Below, piece by piece: positions 1-5,644 of a stretch of 6,411 nt of DNA (positions are counted from its first letter, which is position 1; each line of letters begins with the position of its first letter). Below the pieces are notes generated by a model that saw only the letters and a program-made list of their open reading frames with translations, did no database searches and was not told the origin of the DNA. This stretch comes from Clostridiales bacterium UBA8960. GTDB taxonomy: Bacteria > Bacillota > Clostridia > Peptostreptococcales > Acidaminobacteraceae. Made by a program: the position numbers and the translations under genes. The stretch is taken from contig DMYC01000103.1 of NCBI GenBank assembly GCA_003482695.1, positions 1-6,411 of the forward strand, read 5' to 3'.

Positions 1-2012
1 CCTACAGGTATGATTAAGCCATTTTCCTCTGCGATGCGAATGAAATCGGAAGGGGAAATGGAGTAATCCTTAAAGCGAAGGAGTGCTTCATAGCCAACAA
101 TTTCGCCGTCATTCAAGTTGATTTGAGGTTGATAGACCACTTTAAAGCCATCGTTTTCTATGGCAGAATGTAGTAGGGACTTGACTTCAAGTTTGAATTG
201 TAAGTGGCTGGCCATGGTCTCGTTAAAAAACGCATATCTGTTTTTACCTGTATTTTTGACTTCATAAAGTGCGAGGTCGGCGTACATGATGATGTGTTCG
301 ATATCATATGCGTCTTCAGGAAATTTGGAAATCCCCATGCTGAATTCCACTTTGATTTCATTTTCATCGATAAACATGACTTCATTGAATAGACGATACA
401 ATGAGTGGATATAATCCGTGACAGGTTGTTTACATTTGTGAAGGATTAAGAACTCATCTCCCCCAAAACGGGATACAAAAATATCGGCGTTAGAGGTATG
501 TGTCAGTTTATCTGCAATTATTTTCAGTACCTTGTCTCCAAAAACGTGGCCAAGGCTATCGTTTATACTCTTGAAATTGTCCATATCAAGTAGTATTACA
601 TACCCACTGGTTCCAAGCTCTAGTGCCTTTTCAAGTTCTCGGTGAAAACTTCGTCGATTTGGTAAATTCGTTAAAGGATCATGATCTGCCAAAAAATCGA
701 TTTGATCGTTCTGATCTTTTATTTGAGTGACATAACTGGAAACTTTATCAAGTAAGCCGTTGATTGAAAGGGCGATGTGATTAAAGGGGTTGTCGATTGA
801 GAGATTAAGGCGGTTGATAGAAGCGTCATCAATGGTTATGCTTTGAATCTCTTCATCAATAATATCGAGGTTGTCGATAAGTTCGATAAAGTTTTGTTCC
901 ATCCCTTGGAGGGATCTTGCGATTTCACCGATTTCATCTTTCTGTAGTGCAAAATTCTGAAAATCTTTTTTTTCATAGTCAGAAAATTTGAATGCCGCCA
1001 TTTTCATGATGATTTGACTTAAGTTTAATATAGGCGTCGTAATATAGTTTGAGATGAATAGCATCAATCCAATCGTGATGCCACCTACGACGGCGAGAAT
1101 TGTCCATAGCACGGCAATCAACGATCTTGAATGTGCCAACAACTCCGTTTTGTCTATTGTTGCCACATATTGCCAACCACTCGTGGGTGAAATATAGACG
1201 TAGAATACTTTTTCGGTGCCATTTATTTTGTCTTCGTAAGTACTATAATTTTTCTCTTTTATGCGTTTGAATGGCTCTAGATTAAGTGTATCGGGTGATT
1301 TCAATAACCATTCCGGATGTTGAGGGCTATTGATAAAACGTCCGCTTGGACTTAGGATGTATATCGTACCCGTTTCACCATAAGAAATTTTGCTGATATC
1401 ATGCATGAGATTGTCTAAACTTATGGTGAGGCTTACGACGCCAATAAACTCGGCTTCATTCATAACGACACTGTCGACACTTATAACGAGCTCTTTTGTG
1501 ACTTGAGTTTCATATGGCTCTGAAATAAGTGTGTGTGCATTCATTTTTGCATTGATATACCAGGGCCTTACTCTAGGATCATAGGGTGCAGAAGGATTAA
1601 ACTGGGGGTACTCGATATAACCGCCAAATTCAGTTCCGAATGATATGAAGGTCATTAATTTGTGTGTATCGTAAATGGCCTTAAAAAAACGTGAAATTGA
1701 CGCTTCGCTTTCGCTTGTGTTCATGTCAAATGTCAAAGGGTCAAAATCCGTGTATTGGTTGATGTCGTGCGAAACATGAATCAACCTCTCGTCGGATGCG
1801 ATCATGTCCGTAAGATTTTGTGCATTAATAAGTAGAGAATGATCAACATGCTCAGCCGTTTGCTGTAAAAGCAAAAGTGAATTTTTAGTATGATCTTTAT
1901 AAAGCCATGACTCTGTGCTTTTTACGATGTAAATAATGCCCAAAGACAACGGAATTAAGCTTGCCAACAAAACACTTATAATCAACTTCCTTCTGATAGA
2001 TAAACCGCTCAT
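1..2012 (-). CDS. dCache-HAMP-GGDEF-EAL cyclic-di-GMP signalling protein (3' end beyond window)
   Basis: Membrane sensor that should make and/or break cyclic-di-GMP in response to an external ligand. I translated the frame by hand: it is open for 670 codons from ATG at 2012 and runs off base 1. Residues about 9-30 are a first membrane helix. Residues about 35-285 form an extracytoplasmic dCache sensor, marked by DPRVRPWY (145-152). Residues about 297-320 are a second helix, followed by a HAMP domain (P327 to DEIGEIARSLQGM at 359-371). A linker of about 60 residues leads to GGDEF (from about 440): D476 and N484/D485 are in place and GGDEF is intact at 517-521, so cyclase activity is plausible. 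The inhibitory RxxD site is absent (N508 and I511 at its positions). The EAL domain begins with YQPQ and EAL at 642-644; the rest of its catalytic residues are outside the window, so phosphodiesterase activity cannot be judged. A GAGG ribosome site lies 8 bases before the ATG. The gene follows the EamA gene by 74 bases on the same strand and has its own promoter. Confidence 0.95.
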   Translation of the reverse strand, partial: MSGLSIRRKLIISVLLASLIPLSLGIIYIVKSTESWLYKDHTKNSLLLLQQTAEHVDHSLLINAQNLTDMIASDERLIHVSHDINQYTDFDPLTFDMNTSESEASISRFFKAIYDTHKLMTFISFGTEFGGYIEYPQFNPSAPYDPRVRPWYINAKMNAHTLISEPYETQVTKELVISVDSVVMNEAEFIGVVSLTISLDNLMHDISKISYGETGTIYILSPSGRFINSPQHPEWLLKSPDTLNLEPFKRIKEKNYSTYEDKINGTEKVFYVYISPTSGWQYVATIDKTELLAHSRSLIAVLWTILAVVGGITIGLMLFISNYITTPILNLSQIIMKMAAFKFSDYEKKDFQNFALQKDEIGEIARSLQGMEQNFIELIDNLDIIDEEIQSITIDDASINRLNLSIDNPFNHIALSINGLLDKVSSYVTQIKDQNDQIDFLADHDPLTNLPNRRSFHRELEKALELGTSGYVILLDMDNFKSINDSLGHVFGDKVLKIIADKLTHTSNADIFVSRFGGDEFLILHKCKQPVTDYIHSLYRLFNEVMFIDENEIKVEFSMGISKFPEDAYDIEHIIMYADLALYEVKNTGKNRYAFFNETMASHLQFKLEVKSLLHSAIENDGFKVVYQPQINLNDGEIVGYEALLRFKDYSISPSDFIRIAEENGLIIPV

Positions 2013-2043
2013 TTGATCAACCTCATCTTCTAATGATAACAAT

Positions 2044-2071
2044 ATTGTAACATAGTATGAAACGGTTTCAA
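2044..2071 (-). promoter_or_regulatory. Probable sigma-A promoter of the GGDEF-EAL gene
   Basis: On the minus strand TTGAAA (2071-2066) is followed after 16 bases by TACAAT (2049-2044). Each hexamer matches the vegetative consensus at five of six positions. The predicted start near 2037 gives a leader of about 25 bases that contains the ribosome site. This suggests the gene can be transcribed independently of the EamA gene upstream. Confidence 0.6.
2058..2070. promoter_or_regulatory. Operator-like perfect palindrome inside the GGDEF-EAL promoter
   Basis: TGAAACGGTTTCA is a perfect inverted repeat (6-bp arms, one central base). It covers most of the -35 box and the first part of the spacer of the promoter at 2044-2071, a position where a bound protein would block RNA polymerase. 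It resembles catabolite-responsive (cre) elements of CcpA, TGWAANCGNTNWCA, but is one base shorter, so a different regulator is equally possible. Confidence 0.45.
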
Positions 2072-2086
2072 AGATAAGCGAAATGC

Positions 2087-2971
2087 TTACTTTGCTTTAG
2101 AATGATTCATTAAATAGATTGAAAAAACAATTGTGGCAAGACCGAATATTTTTAAGGGCGTAAGCATTTCACCGAGTAATGCAACGGAGAGCAGAATCGC
2201 AAATATGAGTTCAATTAGACTCATGACACCAACTTTGGATAAGTCAATTCCTGTAGAAATGCCTTTGAAATAAAATATGTAAGCAAGTGAAGCCGGGAAA
2301 ATGCCCAGTCCTAAAGTTGTGAAGAAAATAGAAGGGGTATCAATCTTCGTTAGTATTTGACCGATTTGAACAAATGGAAAAATAACGACCATTCCGAATA
2401 AAAAACTATAGAATATCAAAGTGAAAGCGTGATGATCACGAAGTCCAAACTTGCTGAATATACTGACTAGAGAGTAGCCTAAAGCAGCATACAGTCCAAA
2501 AGCGACACCGAGAAGTGAAATGTTCTCAAAATTCAAGAGGCCACCTGTAAGTGCCAATACCGAGCCAATAATGGATAAGGAAACACCCAGCTTTTTGATG
2601 AACTGTATCTTTTCCTTATAGAAAAGCGCTGAAAAGAATGTTATGAAGATTGGCGCAAGATACAAGAGTATTGTTGCATTGATTACGCCGATTAAGGATA
2701 CCGACTTAAAAAAGGCCAAATTGAAAATGCCTTGGGTGAATATGCCCATGATGAGTGTTAACGTCAAACCCTTCTTTCCGATCCTAAACAAAGATCTGTC
2801 TTTCATTATGAAGTATAGCACAAAAATGAGGGAACCTAGAAATAAACGCGTAAAAGCAACTTCAGTTGACAAAAAATGATGCCCCATGAGCGAATGGGCC
2901 AATACACCTGTGGTGCTCCAACTCAATCCCGCAAGTGCGATATATATTAGTCCTTTGGTGGAATGATTCAT
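2087..2971 (-). CDS. EamA/DMT-superfamily permease (drug/metabolite transporter)
   Basis: A 294-residue integral membrane protein with about ten hydrophobic helices in two repeats (about 7-142 and 150-290), the standard length and architecture of bacterial EamA-family permeases. Typical family features are LAGLSWSTTGVLAHSL in helix 1, FTRLFLGSLIF in helix 2, the helix 4-5 stretch ATILLYLAPIFITFFSALF closing repeat one, and the matching LIELIFAILLSVALLGEMLTP near the end. EamA proteins export amino acids or related metabolites or act as general permeases; the substrate cannot be read from sequence. The ATG at 2971 is preceded by a perfect GGAGG (2984-2980) with an 8-base spacer. The gene is divergent from sstT and the two share promoter sequence. 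No convincing terminator follows it; the GGDEF-EAL gene begins 74 bases downstream on the same strand. Confidence 0.93.
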   Translation of the reverse strand: MNHSTKGLIYIALAGLSWSTTGVLAHSLMGHHFLSTEVAFTRLFLGSLIFVLYFIMKDRSLFRIGKKGLTLTLIMGIFTQGIFNLAFFKSVSLIGVINATILLYLAPIFITFFSALFYKEKIQFIKKLGVSLSIIGSVLALTGGLLNFENISLLGVAFGLYAALGYSLVSIFSKFGLRDHHAFTLIFYSFLFGMVVIFPFVQIGQILTKIDTPSIFFTTLGLGIFPASLAYIFYFKGISTGIDLSKVGVMSLIELIFAILLSVALLGEMLTPLKIFGLATIVFSIYLMNHSKAK

Positions 2972-3003
2972 TTATTATGCCTCCATAATTCGCAATTAAA
3001 ATC

Positions 3004-3012
3004 AGTATATCA
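3004..3012 (-). promoter_or_regulatory. Extended -10 promoter of the EamA permease gene
   Basis: Read on the minus strand, TGATATACT (3012-3004) is a TGn-extended -10 box (TATACT, five of six to consensus). No good -35 hexamer lies 16-18 bases upstream, which extended -10 promoters tolerate. The start would be near 2997, giving a leader of about 26 bases. An imperfect inverted repeat, CAATA (3017-3021) with TATTG (3031-3035), covers the -35 region. Confidence 0.5.
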
Positions 3013-3085
3013 TCTGCAATAACATGTGACTATTGAAAACGTAGCACATAAATAAAACTGGACGTATAAAATATATTATATTACT

Positions 3086-3100
3086 AATTTGTAACAAATT
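3086..3100. promoter_or_regulatory. 15-bp palindrome just upstream of the sstT promoter
   Basis: AATTTGT and ACAAATT flank a single central A, a perfect inverted repeat ending four bases before the -35 box of the proposed sstT promoter. The position suits an activator, or a repressor overlapping the upstream edge of polymerase. The local sequence is AT-rich, so chance palindromes are more frequent than usual. Confidence 0.35.
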
Positions 3101-3103
3101 CTC

Positions 3104-3131
3104 TTGATTTTGAATACACATATGCTAAACT
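3104..3131 (+). promoter_or_regulatory. Probable promoter of sstT
   Basis: TTGATT (3104-3109) is followed after 16 bases by TAAACT (3126-3131), preceded by TG at 3123-3124 to give an extended -10, TGCTAAACT. The predicted start near 3138 leaves a leader of about 40 bases. The TATAAA at 3156-3161 is too close to the ribosome site to serve as the -10. The -10 region is nearly identical to that of the divergent EamA gene. Confidence 0.5.
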
Positions 3132-3156
3132 GATTCTAATGCTGTAAAAAATCAGT
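3129..3156 (+). repeat. Inverted repeat ACTGATT/AATCAGT spanning the sstT -10 and leader
   Basis: ACTGATT (3129-3135) and AATCAGT (3150-3156) are perfect 7-bp arms with a 14-base gap. The left arm overlaps the sstT -10 box; the right arm ends 10 bases before the ribosome site. The same heptamer occurs at 3000-3006, overlapping the -10 of the EamA promoter, making three copies in this intergenic region. It could be a binding site for a shared regulator. As RNA, only the right arm is certain to be transcribed, so a DNA role is likelier than a hairpin. Confidence 0.4.
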
Positions 3157-3166
3157 ATAAAATTAT

Positions 3167-3172
3167 GGAGGT
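3167..3172 (+). promoter_or_regulatory. Ribosome binding site that fixes the TTG start of sstT
   Basis: GGAGGT sits five bases before TTG at 3178. The reading frame closes upstream at TAA (3145-3147) with no in-frame ATG between, and the out-of-frame ATG at 3165 is embedded in the ribosome site itself. TTG is therefore the start that fits both the site and the family's N-terminus. Confidence 0.8.
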
Positions 3173-3177
3173 ACAGA

Positions 3178-4410
3178 TTGAAAGGTATTTTTGAAAAATG
3201 GAATCGTTTAAGTATTGTTAAAAGAATCCTTGTTGGCTTGGTTATAGGTATCATACTGGCAGTAACAGTACCAGCTCAAGCATCTTTCGTTATTATTTTC
3301 GGCTCTCTTTTTGTGAGCGCACTTAAAGCACTTGCACCGATTCTCGTCTTTTTCTTAGTTATGGGCGCCATTTCTCAGCACAAGGCGGGTCATCAGACGA
3401 ATATGGGTTCAATTGTAAAACTATATTTATTAGGCACTCTACTTGCGAGTGTGATTGGCGTTTTCGCAAGTTTCGCTTTCCCTGTAACGTTGACCATGGC
3501 TGCAGGTGTCGACAGCATAACCCCACCAGGTGGTGTCGTTGAAGTTTTAAAGACACTCTTGCTCAATGTCGTCGACAACCCGGTAAAAGCACTGTTTAAT
3601 GCAAATTACATCGGCATATTGGCATGGGCGGCTATTTTAGGATTCATGTTAAGGCATGCTGCAGACACGACCAAAACGATGATCAGCAATTTTGCGGATG
3701 CATTATCTAATGTTGTGCGTTTTATTATTAATTTTGCACCACTCGGTATCATGGGTCTTGTATTTGAATCAATCGCGACAAGTGGTCTTGAATCGCTTCT
3801 CAGTTACGGGCAACTCCTTGTTGTTCTAATAGGATGTATGTTCTTTGTCGCGCTTGTAGTAAATCCGATTATCGTTTATTCTCAAATCAAGCAAAATCCA
3901 TATCCGCTTGTGCTCAAAAGCATTCGTGTTTCTGGTTTGACTGCGTTCTTTACGAGAAGTTCAGCAGCCAATATTCCTGTGAATATGGAACTTTGTGAAG
4001 AACTCGGCTTAGACCGCGACAATTTCTCGGTTTCAATCCCACTTGGCGCAACCATCAACATGGCAGGTGCAGCAATCACGATTTCCGTATTGACACTTGC
4101 GGCAGTCCACACGCTTGGCATTCAAGTTGATATCGCAACTGCACTTATACTAAGTGTACTAGCTGCAGTCAGTGCATGTGGTGCATCTGGTGTTGCAGGT
4201 GGGTCCTTACTTCTCATCCCACTTGCATGTAGCTTGTTTGGAATATCAAATGACGTCGCGATGCAAGTTGTAGGCGTTGGGTTCATCGTAGGCGTGCTCC
4301 AAGATTCTTGTGAGACCGCACTCAACTCATCGACAGATGTCATTTTCACAGCAGCAGCAGAGTTTAAAGAATGGAAAAAAGAAGGAAAGCCAATCGTTAT
4401 TCCTAAATAG
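3178..4410 (+). CDS. sstT: Na+/serine-threonine symporter SstT
   Basis: Imports serine and threonine across the cytoplasmic membrane, driven by the sodium gradient; a member of the DAACS (glutamate-type, SLC1-like) family. The 410 residues match the usual SstT length (about 414 in E. coli) and I recognise the sequence along its whole length. An N-terminal [16 protein letters not shown] entry ([10 protein letters not shown], 11-20) is followed by [19 protein letters not shown] (44-62). [12 protein letters not shown] (258-269) is the hairpin-1 serine-rich substrate loop, [15 protein letters not shown] (286-300) the helix-7 sodium/substrate motif, [17 protein letters not shown] (334-350) hairpin 2, and [17 protein letters not shown] (372-388) the helix-8 substrate motif. 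The start is TTG with an ideal ribosome site. It is a single-gene unit between its own promoter and an intrinsic terminator. Nothing looks truncated. Confidence 0.97.
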   Translation: MKGIFEKWNRLSIVKRILVGLVIGIILAVTVPAQASFVIIFGSLFVSALKALAPILVFFLVMGAISQHKAGHQTNMGSIVKLYLLGTLLASVIGVFASFAFPVTLTMAAGVDSITPPGGVVEVLKTLLLNVVDNPVKALFNANYIGILAWAAILGFMLRHAADTTKTMISNFADALSNVVRFIINFAPLGIMGLVFESIATSGLESLLSYGQLLVVLIGCMFFVALVVNPIIVYSQIKQNPYPLVLKSIRVSGLTAFFTRSSAANIPVNMELCEELGLDRDNFSVSIPLGATINMAGAAITISVLTLAAVHTLGIQVDIATALILSVLAAVSACGASGVAGGSLLLIPLACSLFGISNDVAMQVVGVGFIVGVLQDSCETALNSSTDVIFTAAAEFKEWKKEGKPIVIPK

Positions 4411-4417
4411 AACAAAG

Positions 4418-4450
4418 AAAGGTGTCTCTTTAAATGGAGACACCTTTTCT
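4418..4450 (+). terminator. Intrinsic terminator of sstT
   Basis: GGTGTCTC (4421-4428) pairs perfectly with GAGACACC (4437-4444) around an eight-base loop. Flanking AAA and TTT extend the stem to 11 bp, and a T-rich tail (TTTTCTTATTT) follows. It begins seven bases after the sstT stop codon and separates sstT from the arginase gene. Confidence 0.9.
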
Positions 4451-4524
4451 TATTTACTCATACTTGAGACCGCAAGTCGAGCAAAATTTGGCGTAAAGTG
4501 TTGCACATTTATTCAAACATACAG

Positions 4525-4553
4525 TTGACAATAGCCCACACAAAGGATAAAAT
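4525..4553 (+). promoter_or_regulatory. Sigma-A promoter of the arginase gene
   Basis: A perfect TTGACA (4525-4530) is followed after exactly 17 bases by TAAAAT (4548-4553), five of six to consensus. This is the best promoter match in the window. A start near 4560 gives a leader of about 86 bases, unusually long for this segment, and it contains two palindromes. Confidence 0.75.
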
Positions 4554-4570
4554 CGAAGAGAAATATGCAG

Positions 4571-4590
4571 TATTCATTTATAAATGTATA
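4571..4590. promoter_or_regulatory. Operator-like palindrome in the arginase leader
   Basis: TATTCATTTATAAATGTATA has a perfect 12-bp core (CATTTATAAATG, 4575-4586) and matching outer arms apart from one symmetric mismatch. It lies about 11-30 bases after the predicted start, a classic position for repressor roadblock. The size and AT-rich TTCA/TGAA-like content recall ARG boxes of the arginine regulator ArgR/AhrC, but the half-site order is not a clear match. Confidence 0.4.
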
Positions 4591-4606
4591 AATAGGCAAA
4601 ATATGG

Positions 4607-4624
4607 ATTTGATAATTATTAAAT
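4607..4624. promoter_or_regulatory. Second AT-rich palindrome in the arginase leader
   Basis: ATTTGATAATTATTAAAT is an 18-bp inverted repeat around ATAATTAT with one symmetric mismatch. It ends nine bases before the AGAGGT ribosome site and 36 bases downstream of the start of the first leader palindrome. It loosely resembles an ARG box (TGAAT and ATTCA arms), so the two sites could be a tandem operator. With this base composition chance occurrence is a real possibility. Confidence 0.25.
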
Positions 4625-4645
4625 TTTTAAGAAAGAGGTAAGCAC

Positions 4646-5557
4646 ATGAAACCATCAATCAATTCAAAACTCTCATTAATTGGCGTTGCCATAGACCTTG
4701 GAGCAGGAACGCCTGGCGTAAGTTTAGGGCCTTCTGCGATACGATATGCAGGTGTTGTGGAACGTTTAGAGAATATAGGGTATGATCTTCAGGATAAAGG
4801 CGATATTGTCGCGATTAAGCCTGCTAGTCCAATTTCAGAAGGAACAAATCTTAAAAATCTTGATGAAGTTGCGCGTGTCAATATCGAGCTTTGTCATCGC
4901 GTATCAGAAGCGATGGCGCAAAACCGCTTTCCGCTTGTATTGGGAGGCGACCACAGTATTGCCATCGGAACCATTGCAGGTGTGTTGCAGCACAAAAAGA
5001 ATTTAGGTGTGATTTGGTTCGACGCACATGGCGACATCAATACGGCGGAAACATCTCCATCGGGAAATATTCATGGCATGCCTGTTGCGGTGAGTTTGGG
5101 GCTTGGTCATGAAAAACTGACATCGATCGGTGGTATTGAAAACAAACTTAATACGAAAAACATCGTGTTTGTTGGATGTAGAGATTTGGACATGGGTGAG
5201 AGAAAAGTTTTAAAGTCACTAGGCATCACGGTCTTTACGATGCATGAAATCGATCGTCTGGGCATGACGGAAGTCATGAATAGGGCGATTGCAGTTGCCA
5301 CAGATGGAACGGACGGCATACATGTCAGTTTCGATCTTGACAGTATGGATCCTGCGTATGCACAAGGGACAGGCACTCGAGTACCTGGTGGATTGACATA
5401 TCGAGAAAGCCATCTTGCACTTGAGATGATTGCTCAAACCGAAAAGTTGGTCAGTGCTGAATTTGTTGAAGTAAACCCGATTATAGATCATAAAAATCAG
5501 ACTGCAAAAACAGCTGTGGCGCTTATTGGTTCATTGATGGGTGAGTGGCTGATATAG
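4646..5557 (+). CDS. rocF: Arginase (L-arginine amidinohydrolase)
   Basis: Cytoplasmic enzyme that hydrolyses L-arginine to L-ornithine and urea, the first step of the arginase route of arginine catabolism. At 303 residues it has the usual bacterial arginase length. The dinuclear manganese ligands are all visible: H103 in GGDHS, D126/H128/D130 in WFDAHGDINT, and D230/D232 in SFDLDSMDP. SPSGNIHGMP (137-146), with the catalytic histidine H143, and the C-terminal EFVEVNPIIDHKNQTA (from 272; E275 contacts the guanidinium group) indicate arginase rather than agmatinase. One small deviation is R245 in GTGTRVPGG, where a proline is common. The ATG at 4646 has AGAGGT six bases upstream. It appears monocistronic, between its own promoter and a terminator hairpin. 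No other arginine-catabolism gene is in the window, so the fate of the ornithine is unknown here. Confidence 0.96.
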   Translation: MKPSINSKLSLIGVAIDLGAGTPGVSLGPSAIRYAGVVERLENIGYDLQDKGDIVAIKPASPISEGTNLKNLDEVARVNIELCHRVSEAMAQNRFPLVLGGDHSIAIGTIAGVLQHKKNLGVIWFDAHGDINTAETSPSGNIHGMPVAVSLGLGHEKLTSIGGIENKLNTKNIVFVGCRDLDMGERKVLKSLGITVFTMHEIDRLGMTEVMNRAIAVATDGTDGIHVSFDLDSMDPAYAQGTGTRVPGGLTYRESHLALEMIAQTEKLVSAEFVEVNPIIDHKNQTAKTAVALIGSLMGEWLI

Positions 5558-5560
5558 GAC

Positions 5561-5589
5561 TTGCATTTTTGCAAAAGTGCATATAGAAT
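5561..5589 (+). promoter_or_regulatory. Possible promoter of the chemoreceptor gene
   Basis: TTGCAT (5561-5566) and TAGAAT (5584-5589) are 17 bases apart. The -10 is five of six to consensus but the -35 only three of six. The start, near 5595-5597, would fall inside the left arm of the terminator hairpin at 5591-5622. A promoter is needed here because the hairpin should stop most transcripts coming from the arginase gene. Confidence 0.35.
5562..5581. promoter_or_regulatory. 20-bp palindrome directly downstream of the arginase gene
   Basis: TGCATTTTTGCAAAAGTGCA is an inverted repeat with a perfect TTTTGCAAAA core (5567-5576) and TGCA outer arms, broken by one symmetric mismatch. It begins five bases after the arginase stop codon. 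With no room for a loop at its centre it is more likely a protein site than an RNA hairpin. It overlaps the -35 box and spacer of the possible chemoreceptor promoter. Confidence 0.4.
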
Positions 5590-5590
5590 A

Positions 5591-5635
5591 GACTAGCAAT
5601 ATCGCTGAAGGTATTGCTAGTCAATTTATTTTTTT
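5591..5635 (+). terminator. Intrinsic terminator between the arginase and chemoreceptor genes
   Basis: GACTAGCAATA (5591-5601) pairs perfectly with TATTGCTAGTC (5612-5622), an 11-bp stem that can gain two further inner pairs. It is followed by AATTTATTTTTTT (5623-5635). The T-run touches the GGAGGT ribosome site (5636-5641) of the next gene, so the terminator occupies essentially its whole leader. Confidence 0.8.
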
Positions 5636-5644
5636 GGAGGTAAC

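Noticed and set aside
979..1176. Open reading frame of 65 codons on the minus strand
   Set aside because: It lies in another frame within the HAMP/TM2 region of the long GGDEF-EAL gene, with no ribosome site or family resemblance.
2069..2094. Possible terminator hairpin at the end of the EamA gene (minus strand CAAAG-TAAGC ... GCTTA-CTTTG with a one-base bulge)
   Set aside because: It overlaps the stop codon and is AT-rich, and no T-run follows on the minus strand (AAACCG comes next), so it does not qualify as an intrinsic terminator. Read-through into the GGDEF-EAL gene remains possible.
3156..3161. TATAAA as a -10 box for sstT
   Set aside because: The start would fall in or after the GGAGGT ribosome site, leaving no usable leader; the extended -10 at 3123-3131 fits better.
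4122..4415. 97-codon minus-strand frame opposite the 3' half of sstT
   Set aside because: It is antisense to a clearly conserved transporter, and its composition is what the reverse complement of such a gene gives.
4462..4477. Small hairpin ACTTG/CAAGT between sstT and rocF
   Set aside because: The stem is only five pairs with no T-run and no conserved riboswitch or T-box features; it is likely chance.
4310..4528. 72-codon plus-strand frame spanning the sstT end and the terminator
   Set aside because: It starts inside sstT in a different frame and reads straight through the terminator hairpin; no ribosome site supports it.
4554..4645. Riboswitch or T-box in the arginase leader
   Set aside because: The leader of about 86 bases is too short and too AT-rich, and I see no T-box sequence, terminator/antiterminator pair or known aptamer core.
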